DNA of 64,000 nucleotides from Macrotis lagotis (GCF_037893015.1 NC_133666.1:621779156-621843155), one strand, 5' to 3'. Counted from the stretch's first letter, positions 45,560 to 58,034 are shown. Program-made: numbers and translations. Notes: generated by a model not told the origin, from the letters alone.

Positions 45560-46300
45560 TTTAAAATATATATTGTATTTCAATAAATATTTTCCAATTA
45601 TATTAAGATATTTTAAACTTAGTTTTTAAAGTTTTGAGTTCCAAATTCTCTCCTACCCTTTGAGAAGGCAAGCAATAAGATGTTGATTATATATAGTGAA
45701 ATCATGCAAACAAAACATTTCCATATTAGCCTTGTTGCAAAAGTAAATACACACACAAACACACAAAACCCAATTAAGGTATGTTTCAATCTGCACTCAG
45801 AGTCCATCAGTGCTCTCTCTGGAGGTGAATACCATTTTTCATGATGGATCCTGTGGGATCCATCTGTCTTGGATCAATGACTTGATCAGGGTAGCTAAAT
45901 CTTTCCCAGTTGATCAATGATACAATATTGCTGTTACTGGGGTACAATATTCTCCTGGTTCTGCTCACTTCATTTTGCATTATAATACTCAAGTTTTTCT
46001 GAAACTCCTCATTTCATATAATACAATAATATTCCATCACAATTATATACCACAACTTGACTCACTCTCCAATTAATGGGCATCCCCTCAATTTTCAGTT
46101 CTTTGTCACCACAAAAAGAGTTGTTATAAATACTTTTGTACAAATAGCTCCTTTTCCCTTTTCTTTGATTTCTTTGGGACACAGATCTAGCAGTGGATCA
46201 AAGGTCACAGTTTTATAGCCCTTTAGGCTTGGTTCCACATTGCTCTCTGGAATGATTGGACCAGTTCACAACTCCAGATGGTGGAGTCTTTAAAACAACA
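45560..46300 (-). repeat. 5'-truncated L1 3' end, antisense
   Basis: On the minus strand it reads late ORF2: AAAGAATTGG-type text, ATTAATTGGAGAGTGAGTC, GAAGTGAGCAGAACCAGGAG and GGGAAAGATTTAGC, then the 3' UTR and a T-rich (plus strand) tail near 45560. Older subfamily than the copy at 57017. Confidence 0.7.
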
Positions 46301-46389
46301 GCAGCAGCTTCAGCAGCAACAACAATGGCGAGGGAGGGACACATTTTGCTTTTAATTTTTCATCTGCACTAAGACTTTGGGGACACCCT

Positions 46390-46860
46390 CTGTAATGAGT
46401 ATCATTTGAGCTAATGGTGGGACATCAAGGTGGCGATATCCAACAGAGAGTAATGTGAGATTGGAATTCAGGAGAGGGATTGGAATTGAATACAGAGATT
46501 TGAAGGACACCCTGCATAAAGTTGATCATTGGACTCATGGGAGTTGAGATCACCAAGGGTCCCATCTCTTCTTGCTCTACACCCAGGACAGAACCTTAAG
46601 GAACATCCATCTTTAGTGGATTGTGGGCAGAATGATGATCTAAAAAAAATGAAAAGGAAATGTTCATCTGGGAAAGAAGGAAATCATGAGTGAAAACCCA
46701 GTGTTATAGAGAAGGGGAGAGAGTCCAAGAGGAAGGACAAGATGACTGACACAATGAGATATTTTTCAGATGTTAAGTGGAAGTTAAGTGAGTTGAACAA
46801 TTAAGAGATCATCAATAACTGGAGAAAGCAGTTTAAGTTGAGAGAATGTTTCAGAAATCA
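46390..46860 (-). repeat. L2-like LINE fragment, antisense
   Basis: GGACATCAAGGTGGCGATATCC, GGGAGTTGAGATCACCAAGG and CAGAACCTTAAGGAACATCC match the antisense L2 order. Confidence 0.5.
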
Positions 46861-46924
46861 GACTAAAAGTGTAAGGAAGAGTAAGCTAGAAATGAAAAAA
46901 TAGAAGAAAATTTAGTTGTTAGTA

Positions 46925-47165
46925 GTAGTAATGGTAATATTTATATAGCACTTTTAAGTTTTCATTGTATCTTACATACACCATCTCATTTTTTTTCATA
47001 ACAACTCTAGGAGGAAGATGTTATTATTATCTGCTTGTTACAGATGAGGAAACAGACTGAGACAATCTAGGTGACTGGGTTACACAGTTAGTAAATACTG
47101 AGACAGAATTTCAATTCAAGTATTTCTGACGACAAGTTCAGGCCTAGTTACCACGTCAGCCATCT
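46925..47165 (-). mobile_element. MIR/MON-like SINE, antisense
   Basis: CACCATCTCATTTTTTTTCA, TTGTTACAGATGAGGAAACAG and GTTACACAGTTAGTAAATAC. Confidence 0.65.
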
Positions 47166-47269
47166 GCCTGGATAGCTAGAGATCTTTATCTAGAGATCTG
47201 GCTATGAAAAGGAGAAATGGAACAGACATTTATTTAGAATCTACTATGTATCAGGCCTGTGCCAAGTGT

Positions 47270-47475
47270 TTAACGGAATAAGATCACATTTGAGATTCGC
47301 AACAACTCTAGGAATCACAGGCTATTATTATCCCTATTTTACTGTTAAGGAAACTGAGGCAGAGGGAGGTTAAGTGATTTGCCCAGAGCCATCCAACTCA
47401 TAAGGTTCTGAAGTTGAAACTCAGGTCTTTTCTGACTCTAAGCTCAGTGCTATATTCACTGTATCACCTAGAGGT
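47270..47475 (-). mobile_element. MIR/MON-like SINE, antisense
   Basis: CGCAACAACTCTAGG, TATTATCCCTATTTTACTG, GAAACTGAGGCAGAGG and GTGATTTGCCCAGAGCC. Confidence 0.7.
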
Positions 47476-47499
47476 TCTCAGAAGAGAGGGAAAGATATA

Positions 47500-47760
47500 G
47501 GACAATGGTTTAAGGAAATAATAGGTTCAAGTGAAAGTGTTTTTTAAGGAGGAAAAGACCTGAGCATATTTGTAGGTAAGCAGGAAAAAGAGACTGAGAA
47601 TGAGAAGGAGGAAGTGATTGCTGATGATTATTTTCTCCCTAGAGGAGAGAGAATGGGATCAAGGATGAGTAGATGGAGATGCCTACTCTTAGTTGTATTC
47701 ATAGTAAAGATCCAGATCAGGTTTAGGAGCTGTAAGGCCAAAAAAAAAAAGATAGAATAT
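47500..47760 (-). repeat. L2-like LINE fragment, antisense
   Basis: Purine-rich text (GTTTTTTAAGGAGGAAAAGACC, GAGCATATTTGTAGG) matches the corresponding part of 13779-15530 weakly. Confidence 0.35.
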
Positions 47761-47835
47761 TGGAATTGGTGATAGGAGTTTTAGAGTTTCAGTACTCTGG
47801 AAGAAGAATTGTATGAGTGACAGCCACACCAAGGG

Positions 47836-48323
47836 TGTGAACATTTCTCATTCTTGATGGGGGAAAGAATCAAGTGTTTTGCTTTTACAAGGGTGAGAAA
47901 AGGTATAGTCAGAGTCTCACAGATGTCTGTAAGGGTAATACATTACAAAAGCCAAGATATCTGGTCTTTATGGAAACCCAAGAGATGTCAACCTATTTAC
48001 ATGAAGGAGAGAGTTAGACAAAAGGAAAGGTGAACTTTGCAGGGGTTGTTTGAGAGTCTGTGTTATTGTCCTTTGCACCTATTCTAGAAGGTGGTTATTC
48101 TTGCTCATTATTATGATGAATGGGTGGGGAAACCATATGGGGGCAAATGTATCAATTAGATTTGTGACTCCAGCCAGTGATTGGTGCAAAGGGGAGGAAC
48201 TAGCCTTTCAAAGTATATATAAGATCTAGCATTTCCAGGATTCAGTGCCCCCTCCGCTTAAAACTGTCTTAATAAAAAAATTTTAATCACCCTGGACTAA
48301 ATATTCATGAGACATTTATAATA
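47836..48323 (+). mobile_element. Solo LTR, same family as 30473-31083
   Basis: Shares CATATGGGGGCAAATGTATC, CCTTTCAAAGTATATATAAG, TTTTAATCACCCTGGAC and TATTCATGAGACATTTATAA with the copy at 30473. Sense orientation, with a TATA-like box near 48214. Fossil, with no internal genes. Confidence 0.65.
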
Positions 48324-48928
48324 CTAGATAAAAAAGAGTAAAGATAGAGGTCATGGGAATTGAAGACATTGGTGAATAGGAAGGTTAGGGTGTACAATCA
48401 GGAAGACTAAGGAAGTCCCATTGATTTTGGATTTACAGTAATTCTAGCAGCTTTTTGGCCTATCCTTTATAATCAGTCTTGACTACAGTCATACCCATGC
48501 CAGACAAGTGTAAAATTGGGGAGAGGGGAAAATCCTTGAGAGTTCACTCAGAGTCATCCTTAATTCTTCCTTCTTCCTTGATCTACATATGTCCATTTTA
48601 GTTGCCAGTTCTTATCAGTCCTCTATGCTCTCCTCTACTGGCAAAGTCATCTATCACCCTGAAGAAAATGCCACAGTCAGAGTGAGAGTAAGAAAGAAGG
48701 CTGTGATACATAACAACACATTTCCCCATTCCCTAGACTAAAGAGAAATGACATTTAAAATCCCCCCAAATTAAAATTAAACAAGGCAAAGAAGACTATC
48801 AATAAAATGAAAAAGTTTCAGAGAACAAATAAATCAGCTATCAGTATGGAAAATGCAGTCTATAGAAGCTGTCTAGAGAGATGTCGTCAAATGGATAGGT
48901 GATATAAAGAAGTGAAGCAAAAATTGAC

Positions 48929-49430
48929 TGTTATAAATGGCTCATGAATACTTAGTCTAGAGTGATAAAAAAATTGTTTACCAATAAACGGCACACCTCT
49001 CTCAAGGTGGGAGAGGGGCCCCCAAAACCCTCAAAGACTAGATGTTATATACACTTTCAAAGGCCTGGTTCCTGCCCCTTCATTCCAATCATAGGCTGGG
49101 GACACATTAGCCCCCATGATTTCCCCACCTACCTCATTATACTAATGAGCAAGAACAGATACTTCTTTCTCCAGGTGTAAGGGACAATAGCACAGACTCC
49201 CATTCAGCCTGTGCAAAGTTATTTAACCTTTTCCTTTTGTCTTAACTCTCTCCTTTCTGGGAACAGGTTGGCATCTCTTGAGTTGCCACAAAGATCAGAC
49301 ATCTTGGTTTTTGTGATGTTTTATCCTCACAGACATCTGTGAGATTCTGGCAATAATACCCTTTCTCACCCTTGTGAAAGCAAAACACTTGATTCTTTTC
49401 CACAATGACAATGCTAAAAAATACTAAAAA
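48929..49430 (-). mobile_element. Solo LTR, same family, antisense
   Basis: Plus strand starts TGTTATAAATGGCTCATGAAT and ends near the complement of the 5' end text shared with 47836 (ACACTTGATTCTTTTCC). It forms an inverted pair with the LTR at 47836-48323, about 600 bases apart. Confidence 0.65.
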
Positions 49431-49855
49431 TCAAGAGTTGAAAGAAAATTTAAACTTATCCCAGTAAATGAAGTACAAATTAAGAAATTAAAAAACTAAC
49501 CAGAAAAGACTATAAAAAATGCTCTCAATGGCATATTTGCCACAATTGAAACTAGAAGTTTTGCATATATTCCCATAAGGGAATTTTGCTTCTTTTACTC
49601 CTCCTTCCACAGGTCCCAGAGTTTAGGAAGGGGAGCTAAGGAGCAGATTCTGTGTAAAGTGACGATTCAGCAGACAACTACAGAAAAGGGGTGACTTTGG
49701 TTGAGGCCTGTTCACTTTTGGAACTTCTGGGTGGGGTCAAGATACTAGTGATAGGTGGCAGAAGGGGGAAATAGCAGTATGGGGGGCAGGGGGGCTAATT
49801 AACAATGAAAAGAAGATCCATCATCACAAATAGTTGTTGGCCAGAGCCTGAGAAG
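49431..49855. other. Non-genic stretch
   Basis: No coding or familiar repeat content is recognised. Confidence 0.4.
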
Positions 49856-50010
49856 AAAGGAAGGAAGACAGGAAGAAAGGCAAGAGGGAAGGAGAAAAGG
49901 AAGGAGGAAAAGAGAGAAGGAAGGAAAGAAAAAGAAAGATAAAAAGAAGAAAGGAGGGAGAAAAGAAGGAAGGAAGGAAAGAGGGAGCAAAGGAAGGGGA
50001 AAGGGAAGGA
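49856..50010 (+). repeat. GGAA/GAAGGA purine microsatellite
   Basis: Imperfect purine-only repeat of about 150 bases, followed by LINE/SINE-end text (TTTATTAAGTGCTTTCTATGT) at 50010-50100. The minus-strand Phe/Ser/Leu-rich frame is an artefact. Confidence 0.9.
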
Positions 50011-50119
50011 GGGATTTATTAAGTGCTTTCTATGTACCAAGGTACTGTAATAAGTGTTGGGGATACAATTACAGGCAAGCAAGATGATTCCTACTATCGA
50101 GGAGTTTATATTCTCCTAC

Positions 50120-51000
50120 AGGAAGATAACATGTAATTCCACCAGAGTTAGAAAACAGAGCTCAGGGCCCCTGGGGAAGAGTTTAAGTTCCAGTGGGAGG
50201 AAGAGGAGGTTTGCACTGGGAATGGTGTCTAATCTTGCTTATTGTTGCATGCAAGATAAAGTGTCTGCTCACCTATTGAGCCAGGGTTGGAGCCTGAGTT
50301 CAAGTGGGAGGAGGAAGATGTGATCCAGAATGCTGGCAGAAAAGTTTAGAGCTGACTGGAACATGATAGGGTTGTCCAACTCATTGGAGAGTAGGAGGGT
50401 TTGTCTATTTTATATTCAACTTTGTAACTCCAACCCAAAGCCAATTGGTGTGGGATTCTCTCATTAGTGATCAATGCCATGAGCCTTTATAAGGGGCAGA
50501 GTGGCAGAGAAAACTCTTCGGTATGGGGGAATTCGGGGCAGGGGGCTTTTCATGCTTGGGAATCTCTTTCAGTCTCCTTGGATTTTATGGTCATCAGGGG
50601 TGCTTTTGGTTTCCAACTTCAAGTGAAAAAAAGTCCTCCAGACTGCTGATGAAAACTATCCTGGGAAGAAGCCAACACAAGAACTGGGCAGTCTCCATCG
50701 TGTCCACCATACCCAGCTTGCTACACTAGAGATTTCAGGAAACTTCCCCTTGGGTGAGATCTAGGACTCTCTCTTGGTTGAGCTGAGTTACCTCGCTCCC
50801 AGTAGGAGAGCTCCTTCACTCTATATTGCCTAGCATATATTCTCCTATTTATAGTTTTTCTGATTTCTGTTTTGCTATTGATTTGGATAAATGGAGGTCT
50901 TAGTTAAGTGTTATGTGTGTATTCATTGTGAAACTGGTGTTTGTGAGAAAGGAGTAGAGCCTTTGAATAGAAATCTTGGGGTTTTCCTTCCCCCCCAGTT
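50120..51000 (+). mobile_element. Possible LTR-like element, family and ends uncertain
   Basis: A TATA-like CCTTTATAAGGGGCAGAG (near 50489) lies in promoter-like text, followed by GAAACTGGTGTTTGTGAG-type sequence. It may be an LTR fossil, but no paired ends or target duplication could be found. Confidence 0.25.
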
Positions 51001-51974
51001 AAAAGATTATGACAGATGTTGGCTTGAACGTGAAATTTTCATCCACTAAACTACTCATTTTTAATGGAACAGAGAGCTATGATTCTAGTGTAATAACTTC
51101 TACATCTGAGAAGAGTAGAGGGGACATGCTTCTGCCAGCCTTAACCTCCTGTTTCTCCTCCTGGAAGGAGTTGACTCCTCCCTTGGAGAAGAGACTAGAT
51201 ATGTCTACCCTCCCTCTTCTTAACCAGGGGCAAAAATCATGACATTTCCGTGCTAGATATGGGTGGGTGGGGTGATTCTTGAAAGAACATATATTAAAAT
51301 TTGAACGATCCACTTGTGTTCAAAACACTGGATACAAAGAGAAATTGAGAGAACAAACAATTCCAAGGAGTGGGAAATTGTAGCAATCTCTATTATTTTC
51401 AGTATTTGGAATCTTAGGCTACAGACTCAGAAAGCCATAGAGAAAGAAATAAAAAGCCAAAGGGCAAAAGAGGCGGCTGCAAAAAATAGTTCAGTCATTG
51501 GTCATCATCTTCTTATAGTCACAGAGCATATAGAGTTTGGAGTTCCTTAGACAGGGCAGGGAGGCTCTAGCTAGTGCACCGTGCCACCTGGTGGCAGGCG
51601 CATCTACTGCATCCTGAGTTACCTTAAAAGTCTTGAATGAAGTCATTTAACAGGGCTGTGGGGGTGGGAGCTGGAGGGAGGGAGAGAATCTGGGACTCAA
51701 AGGACTAAAAAAAATCACGATTTATGCCTACTATTTTCTCTTAATTGACAAATCTAATGGGAATCCTTGATCAAAAAATATTTAATTATTTTAGGCTACA
51801 TTTTGAACTACAAGCTATCCCCTATCTCTTCTAAACCAAAGTAAGAAAAGGCCAACATTTGTCACAGAAATATATGTGGAGCCATCTAATTAATAGATAC
51901 TTCCAAGTATCAACTCTTTCTCTAGAGATGAATGTCTTCTTTCATAAGTCCTTCATAGTTCATTTGAATATTCA
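51001..51974. other. Non-genic stretch
   Basis: No gene, RNA or confidently named repeat is seen. Confidence 0.4.
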
Positions 51975-52558
51975 TGTTATAAATGACTTGTAATTATTAA
52001 ATACTTAAATGACCTCTGCAGAGGAGGGCCATTTCTCCTAGCAGGAAAGGCAAAGAATTACGACATTGACCACTTATATGCAGTTTGAAAGGTTTGTTCC
52101 TCCCTTTCATGCCAGCCATTGGTCGGGGTGACAGTCTAATTGATACATTCACCTCTATATGTTTTCCTCACCCTGGTCATTTTACTAATGAGCACAAGGG
52201 AGTGAGCAGTAATGTGCATGAACTCCTTGAGCAGACCTACTTGTAAAGGACACGGACTGGGGGCCAGCCAGGTGGCGCATTGACCATGGAGTCAGCCTCA
52301 CACACTTAATAATTACCTAACTGTGTGGCCTTGGGCAGGTCCCTTAACCCCATTGCCTTGCAAAAACCTAAAAAAAAAAAAAAGTTCCCTAAGTCAGTCC
52401 CTGACTAGCTGAAGCTAGTTTTTGACCTCTCCCTAAAGAGATTCCTTAGTTAAGGATCTTAGGGTCATTTCTTTTGGCTTACCTGCACATAGGCACAGAT
52501 CCCAGTCTTTGTAAGGTACATATATATTTTAACTAGCAATCTCCTCTTACATTCTGTG
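51975..52558 (-). mobile_element. Solo LTR, same family, antisense, with a SINE inside
   Basis: Reverse text matches the copy at 30473 (ATCAATTAGACTGTC-type, GGTCAAAAACTAG, AAAGACTGGGATCTGTG). A SINE at 52259-52383 interrupts it. Fossil, with no internal genes. Confidence 0.55.
52259..52383 (+). mobile_element. WSINE1-like SINE with internal deletion
   Basis: Head CAGCCAGGTGGCGCATTG jumps to GGAGTCAGCCTCACACAC, losing part of the middle. Tail TTGCAAAAACCTAAAAA is intact. Confidence 0.85.
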
Positions 52559-52560
52559 GA

Positions 52561-52959
52561 AGACCAAACACCCAACATTCCTCACATTCATATCATTCAC
52601 AATAGCTTAGTCATTCACGGTTACTCTTCAAGCAATATTGCTGTAAATGTGTGCAATGTACTCTTAGTTCTGCTCATCTCTTTATTTCTTCCCAAGTCTT
52701 TCCATGTTTTTCTAAAAAATCAAGCTGCCCATCATTTCTTACTGCACAGTAGCTTTTCATTACAGTCATATGCCACAACTTATTATCATTCCCAAACTAA
52801 CGAGTATCCCCTCAATTCCCAGATCTTTGCCAGCACAAAGAGTCATCTAAATATTTTAGAACATATAGATTCTTTTCCTTTTTTCCCTGATTACCTTGGG
52901 AATCAGATCCAATAGTGGTCTTGCTGGATCAAATACATATATTTGTGTGTGTGTGTGTG

Positions 52960-53003
<44 letters not shown>

Positions 53004-53700
53004 AGTTTATAAATCTTTGAACATAATTCCAAGTTGTTCTTCAAAATGGTTGGATCAACTACATATTAGTGTCCCAATTCTTCCATATCCCCTCTAACAT
53101 TTGTCACTTCACCTTCCATTATTTGAGTCAATCTAATAGATATGAGAACATACCTCAGAGTTGTTTTAACTTACGTTTTTCTAATTAATAATCATTTAGA
53201 TGACTAGATATAGCTTTTTTCTTCTTTTAAATACTACCTATTCATATTCTATCTTGAATCAATTGGGATTCTCTATATATTTGAGATATGAGGTCTTTAT
53301 CTGAGAAACTGTCTATAAAAATCCCCACCCCACCCCACCCCCAATTTTGTTTTTCTTTTAATCTTGGCTACTTTGGTTTTATTTGTACAAACCCTTTTAA
53401 ATTTATCATTAACAAAACTATCGGGGCAGCTAGGTGGCATAGCAGATAAAGCACTGGCCCTGGAGTCAGGAGTACCTGAGTTCAAATTTGATCTCAGACA
53501 CTTAATAATGACCTAGCTGTGTGGCCTTGGGCAAGCCACTTAACCCCATTTGCTTTGCAAAAAACCTAAAAAAAAAATTGGGTAACAAAACTATCCATTT
53601 TCACAATGCTCTCTAACTCTTGTTTATTTGTAAATTCTTCTCAATCCCCATTCTTCTTGAGCTCTTTGCAGTCACTGTCCTTTCCATTTGTTTTAATGTG
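52561..53700 (-). repeat. Old L1 fragment, antisense, split by a SINE and a TG/TA repeat
   Basis: Antisense ORF2 blocks: AGTTCTGCTCATCTCTTTAT, GAGTATCCCCTCAATTCCC, AAGTTGTTCTTCAAAATGG and GAGGTCTTTATCTGAGAAAC. It contains (TG)n/(TA)n at 52944-52998 and a SINE at 53423-53583. Dead. Confidence 0.7.
53423..53583 (+). mobile_element. WSINE1-like SINE inside the L1
   Basis: Target duplication AACAAAACTATC (53411-53422 and 53584-53595). Confidence 0.94.
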
Positions 53701-53837
53701 AGGCAGAGAGGTCAAATTTGAACTCAAGTCCTCCTAACTCCAAGGTTGTTGTTCTATACACTGAACTACCTAGCTTTGAATAGGATACTCCTTTCCCCAG
53801 ACTTTGTGATCTATCCATTGGCTGTTGCCTGTGCCTA

Positions 53838-53903
53838 GAATGTTTTTAAAAGCCATTTTAATTACTCTAGACTAAGTATTTATAATTATGAGCCATTGAT
53901 AAC
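53838..53903 (+). mobile_element. 3' end fragment of the recurrent LTR family
   Basis: CCATTTTAATTACTCTAGACTAAG and GAGCCATTGATAACA match the ends of the LTRs at 30473 and 48929. Confidence 0.5.
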
Positions 53904-53904
53904 A

Positions 53905-54380
53905 TATGAAAATAGGGATGGAGATTTCAGAATGAAATAGGTAATAAGTTTACAGGGAGTCATAACTTTAATGAAGCCTTCAAACAATAACCAAACTTCC
54001 TAGCCAAAGTTATAAGAACACCCAAAATAAAACAATTGCTTTTAAAATGTGAGGGTCCTTAGAATGTTTTATAAGCTAAATCATAAAACTTTCAGAAAAG
54101 TGTTTAAAAAAACAGAAAGGAGGGGTGGACTGGGAACTAGCTTTCTTGCTTGTTTTAATATATGACATTCCATTTTGGCATGCTTTTTTGCTCTTCACGT
54201 CTATTTGAAAGAATCCCTAACTTTCTTTGACTTGATCTGTTATCTCCTAAAGAAACCCTTTCTTGTTCTCCCCAATATCCTCCTCTCCCTACCCATTATT
54301 TTTGTGTTAACTTGATATATCAATCAATGAATCAGTCAAGTAGTATTTATTAAGAGGGATGGGAAGGGAAGAAGCATTTA
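53905..54380. other. Non-genic stretch
   Basis: No recognisable feature. Confidence 0.4.
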
Positions 54381-54384
54381 TATT

Positions 54385-54510
54385 TTTGTTGTTGTTTCAG
54401 ATATGCCTGACACTTCATGACCCCATTTTGGGGTTTTCTTGGAAGATACTTGGAGCAGTTTGTCATTTCCTTCTTTAGTTTATTTTACAGTTAAGGACAT
54501 AGAGGCAACA
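54385..54510 (-). mobile_element. MAR1-like SINE tail, antisense
   Basis: CACTTCATGACCCCATTTTGGGG, TTTTCTTGGAAGATACTTGG and AGTTTGTCATTTCCTTC match the tails at 10822 and 56377. Confidence 0.6.
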
Positions 54511-54959
54511 AGCAAACAAAAATGCATAAATGAGATAGTTATAAGGTGAACTGGAGATAATCTCAAAAGAAAGGTAATAAGATAAAAAAAAATGAAGGAA
54601 GCCTGGCAATCCAGGAGGCAGAGATGGGGAAGAAGAGCTCTCTATAGGCATGGGGTACAGTCAGTGAAAAGGTTCAACTTTGAGAGAGAGTGTGGCATCT
54701 GAACAACAGCAAGGATGCCATTTTCACTAGATCTCATGAACTATAATTTATTTTGTTTTGTTCTTTTCAATTTTTGCAACATCCCCATCCTTGAAAATCC
54801 CCCTCATGATCCTGATTATTATTTCTTGGTAAGGATTTTTTCATTCCTGGTAGTTTTGATATATTCCCTCCCCCCCCCTTTTTCATTGTATTGCATGTTT
54901 AGGAGTTTTAAATCTTGATTTCTTGTCGGATCCTATGGACTTTTTGTTTCATCAAAGGT

Positions 54960-55310
54960 GAAAGGTAGGAAGGGGGCTAGGTTATGAAGGGCTTTGAAAG
55001 CCAAGCAAAGGATTTTTTATTTGATCTTGGTGGTAACCCGGAAACACTGGAATTTATTGGTGGAGTAGGGGAAATGACACAGTCAGATCTGCATTTTAGA
55101 AAGATCAATTGATAATTGAAGAGAGTGTGGGACTGGAGTGGAGAGGGACTAGAGGCAGGCAGACTCACCAACAGCTATTGCAATAGTTCAGGTAGTAGAT
55201 AATGAGGGTCTGCGCTAGGATAGTGGCAGTGTCAAAGGAGAAAAGGTGGTGTATTCAAGAGATGCTATGAAGGTAGAAATGACAGGACTTGACAAATGAT
55301 TAGATTTTAT
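54960..55310 (-). repeat. L2-like LINE fragment, antisense
   Basis: GGTAGGAAGGGGGCTAGGTTATGAAGGGCTTTG, GACACAGTCAGATCTGC, CAACAGCTATTGCAATAGTTC and GAAATGACAGGACTTGAC. This is the least diverged L2 piece in the window. Confidence 0.65.
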
Positions 55311-55319
55311 ATCTACATA

Positions 55320-56370
55320 TATGTTCTCATATTATTTTCCCCCCTTGTAGATTGTCAACTTCTTGAGGGAAAGGACTGTTTTGCTTGTCTTTGGGTTACC
55401 ACTTCCTAGCAGGCACAAATCAATAAATACTTATTAATTTAGGTTGATTTATTCTGTACCCTGATATTTTGCTGAAGTTTTTAACCAACTTGATTTATTT
55501 CCTCTCTAATCCACTGGAATTTTCAAACTAAATCATCGTGCTCTATGCAAATAATGAATAATTTGTCTGCTTTTTGTCGACAATTATGCTTTTGATTTCT
55601 CTCTTTTGCATTATTGAATTTCTAGAACTGTGGTGATACTGCAGGACTATGCTCCTTTTCCCAAGTGAGTCAGGATTAATTTTACAGTTGTCAGAAGATA
55701 ATTGAAAAGTAAGATTTATCAGATTTTTCTATTCAAGTCAAATTAACAAGCCTTCTTTTTACCACTTACAATGTGCCAGGACAAAATAGTTCCTTTACAG
55801 GCAATAGAAATAGTCAGCATATATAAAATTTACAAATAAAAAATGGCTTATTAAAGGCAATATTTCTACAGTAATCATCTCAGGGTGAGTAGAAATAACA
55901 TGAAATGCTCCCCATGTTTTCATCTTTAGTTGTTTCCACCAACTATCCAAAACACAAAACTCTCTAATTCTAGATTAGACAGTGGGGTCAGGGGTTGAGG
56001 GGAAAAAGTGAGCGATAACTCTCAAAAAAACTCAGGGCTAATAGCTGAGAGGGTGGAGTAGGAGATGATGGTTCACTTCTCACCTTCAACTATGAGTTAG
56101 CTTACAAGCTTTACCTTTTTCATATAGAAATGTATTTTTCTGATACACATTTGAGATGTTTCATTATTTTAGTTCTCAGAAATTTTAGATAGGTAATTGT
56201 CTGAATGGGTTAGTGAAAGTGGAATCAAAAAGCAGTCTTTGGAAAAAGTGAATGCAGACTTGGAGTATAATAATATTTGGGTTCACAGAGTAATACACAA
56301 TTCTGGTCCTGCAGAGCCTTCTTCTCCTTGTGGAACAACCCCTTCTGCATCTTGCTGCTAATGGGCCCTC
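55320..56370. other. Non-genic stretch
   Basis: A SINE 3'-end-like piece lies at 55345-55440. Nothing else is recognised. Confidence 0.4.
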
Positions 56371-56376
56371 TTTGAA

Positions 56377-56645
56377 GTTTGTTGTCATTGCTGTTTATTC
56401 TGTTAGTCCTGTCCCACTCTTTATGATCCCGTTTGGGGCTTTCTTAGCAAAGATACTAGAGTGGTTTGCCATTTCCTTCTCCAGTTCATTTTATAGATGA
56501 GGAAACTGTGATAAATAGGGTTAAAGTTCCATGCCAAGTATCACATAGCTAGTTAGCATCTGAGACCAGATTTAAATTCAGAAAGATGAATCTTCTTGAC
56601 TCCAGAGCTGGCATTCTATCAACTGTGACACCTAGCTACCTCTAT
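56377..56645 (-). mobile_element. MAR1-like tRNA-derived SINE, antisense
   Basis: CTTTCTTAGCAAAGATACTAGAG, GTTTGCCATTTCCTTCTCC and TATAGATGAGGAAACTG, ending at a tRNA-like head GTGACACCTAGCTACC. Confidence 0.75.
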
Positions 56646-57016
56646 TTAAAGTTACTTGTAACCTAAAATGACTGCTTCTCTGTGTCTGTGACTATACACT
56701 TGAAGGCTGGCTCCTGGACCTTCCTGAAATAAATTTTCAAACCACCTAACGGCATAATCAAAACGTCACCAGTTGCCATGGTTGATGTGGGGAGAGAAGC
56801 AAGAAAATCCTCTCTCTTGACTCTCTACTATTCTAATATAGTGGGCATGGGGGTCACACCATAAAATTGCTCCCATTCTGAGCCAACTATCCTGACCTGA
56901 CTCAAAATGACGGGTGCTGTTCAATTGTCCTTTGAGGCAATTAATCCAAAACCATGGTCGATTTCTCACTTAGCCAATGATCAAGCTCTCTTGCTGATTT
57001 AAGCAAGAAACTCTTC

Positions 57017-57742
57017 ATTAACTATGCCCAAAGGACAACAAAAATGTGCATACCCTTTGACCCAGCAATACCACTACTGGGTCTATACCCTGAAGAGATG
57101 ATGAAAAGGGGTGAAAACATTACTGTACAAAAATATTTATAGCAGCCCTGTTTGTGGTGGCAAAGAATTGGAAATCAAGTAAATGTCCTTCAATTGGGGA
57201 ATGGCTTAGCAAACTGTGGCATATGTATGGAACACTATTGTTCTATTAGAAACCAGGAGGGATGGGATTTCAGGGAAGCCTGGAGGGATTCGCATGAACT
57301 GATGCTGAGTGAGATGAGCAGAACCAGAAAAACACTGTACACCCTAACAGCAGCATGGGAGTGATGATCAACCTTGAAGGACTCACTCATTCCATCAGTG
57401 CAACAATTGGGAACAATTTTGGTCTGTCTGCAAAGGAGAATACCATCTATATCCAGATAAAGAGCCATGGAGTTTGAACAAAGTTCAAGGACTGTACCCT
57501 TTAATTTAGAAAAAAAACCATATCTTAATATCTGATCTCGTTACCTCTTAGACTTCTCATCTCTTCTTTAAGGATATGATTTCTCTCTCATCACACCCAA
57601 TTTGAATCAATTTGGATCAAGGTACAACATGGAAACAAAGTAAAGACTGACAGATTGCTTTCCGTGGGGGGGTGAGGGAAGTAAGATTGGGGGGAAATTT
57701 GTAAAACAAATAATATCTTTAATAAAAATAAATTTAAAAAAA
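57017..57742 (+). mobile_element. Young 5'-truncated L1, 3' 726 bases
   Basis: Starts in late ORF2 (ATTAACTATGCCCAAAGGACA) and runs through [45 protein letters not shown], the stop and 3' UTR to an A-rich tail. Flanked by a perfect 12-base target duplication AAGAAACTCTTC (57005-57016 and 57743-57754). Close relative of the L1 at 1162-5590. Confidence 0.93.
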
Positions 57743-58034
57743 AAGAAACTCTTCCATATTGTGTACCAAGGACCAAGGAATCACTGGATCCCTTGCCAAG
57801 GTTCTACATTCACAGTTAGTTTAAAACCGTATTTTCTGCACTTTATTTTGCATGATTAGGTCTGAGTCTTCTAGGACTGATCAAAGACCAACTCCCCTTC
57901 TTAAACATGTCGTTTATGGCCAAGAACATAGATCGCTGTCTTATAATGGAATTATATTGTACAATGAATACTTTCACAGAAGATATCTTTTAATCTATTT
58001 GGGAGAGGCCAGGAAGAGAGGTAGGTGACAAGTA

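Noticed and set aside
47836-49430. Inverted LTRs considered as the two ends of one provirus
   Set aside because: Proviral LTRs are direct repeats; these are inverted, and no retroviral genes are recognised between them, so they are two separate insertions.
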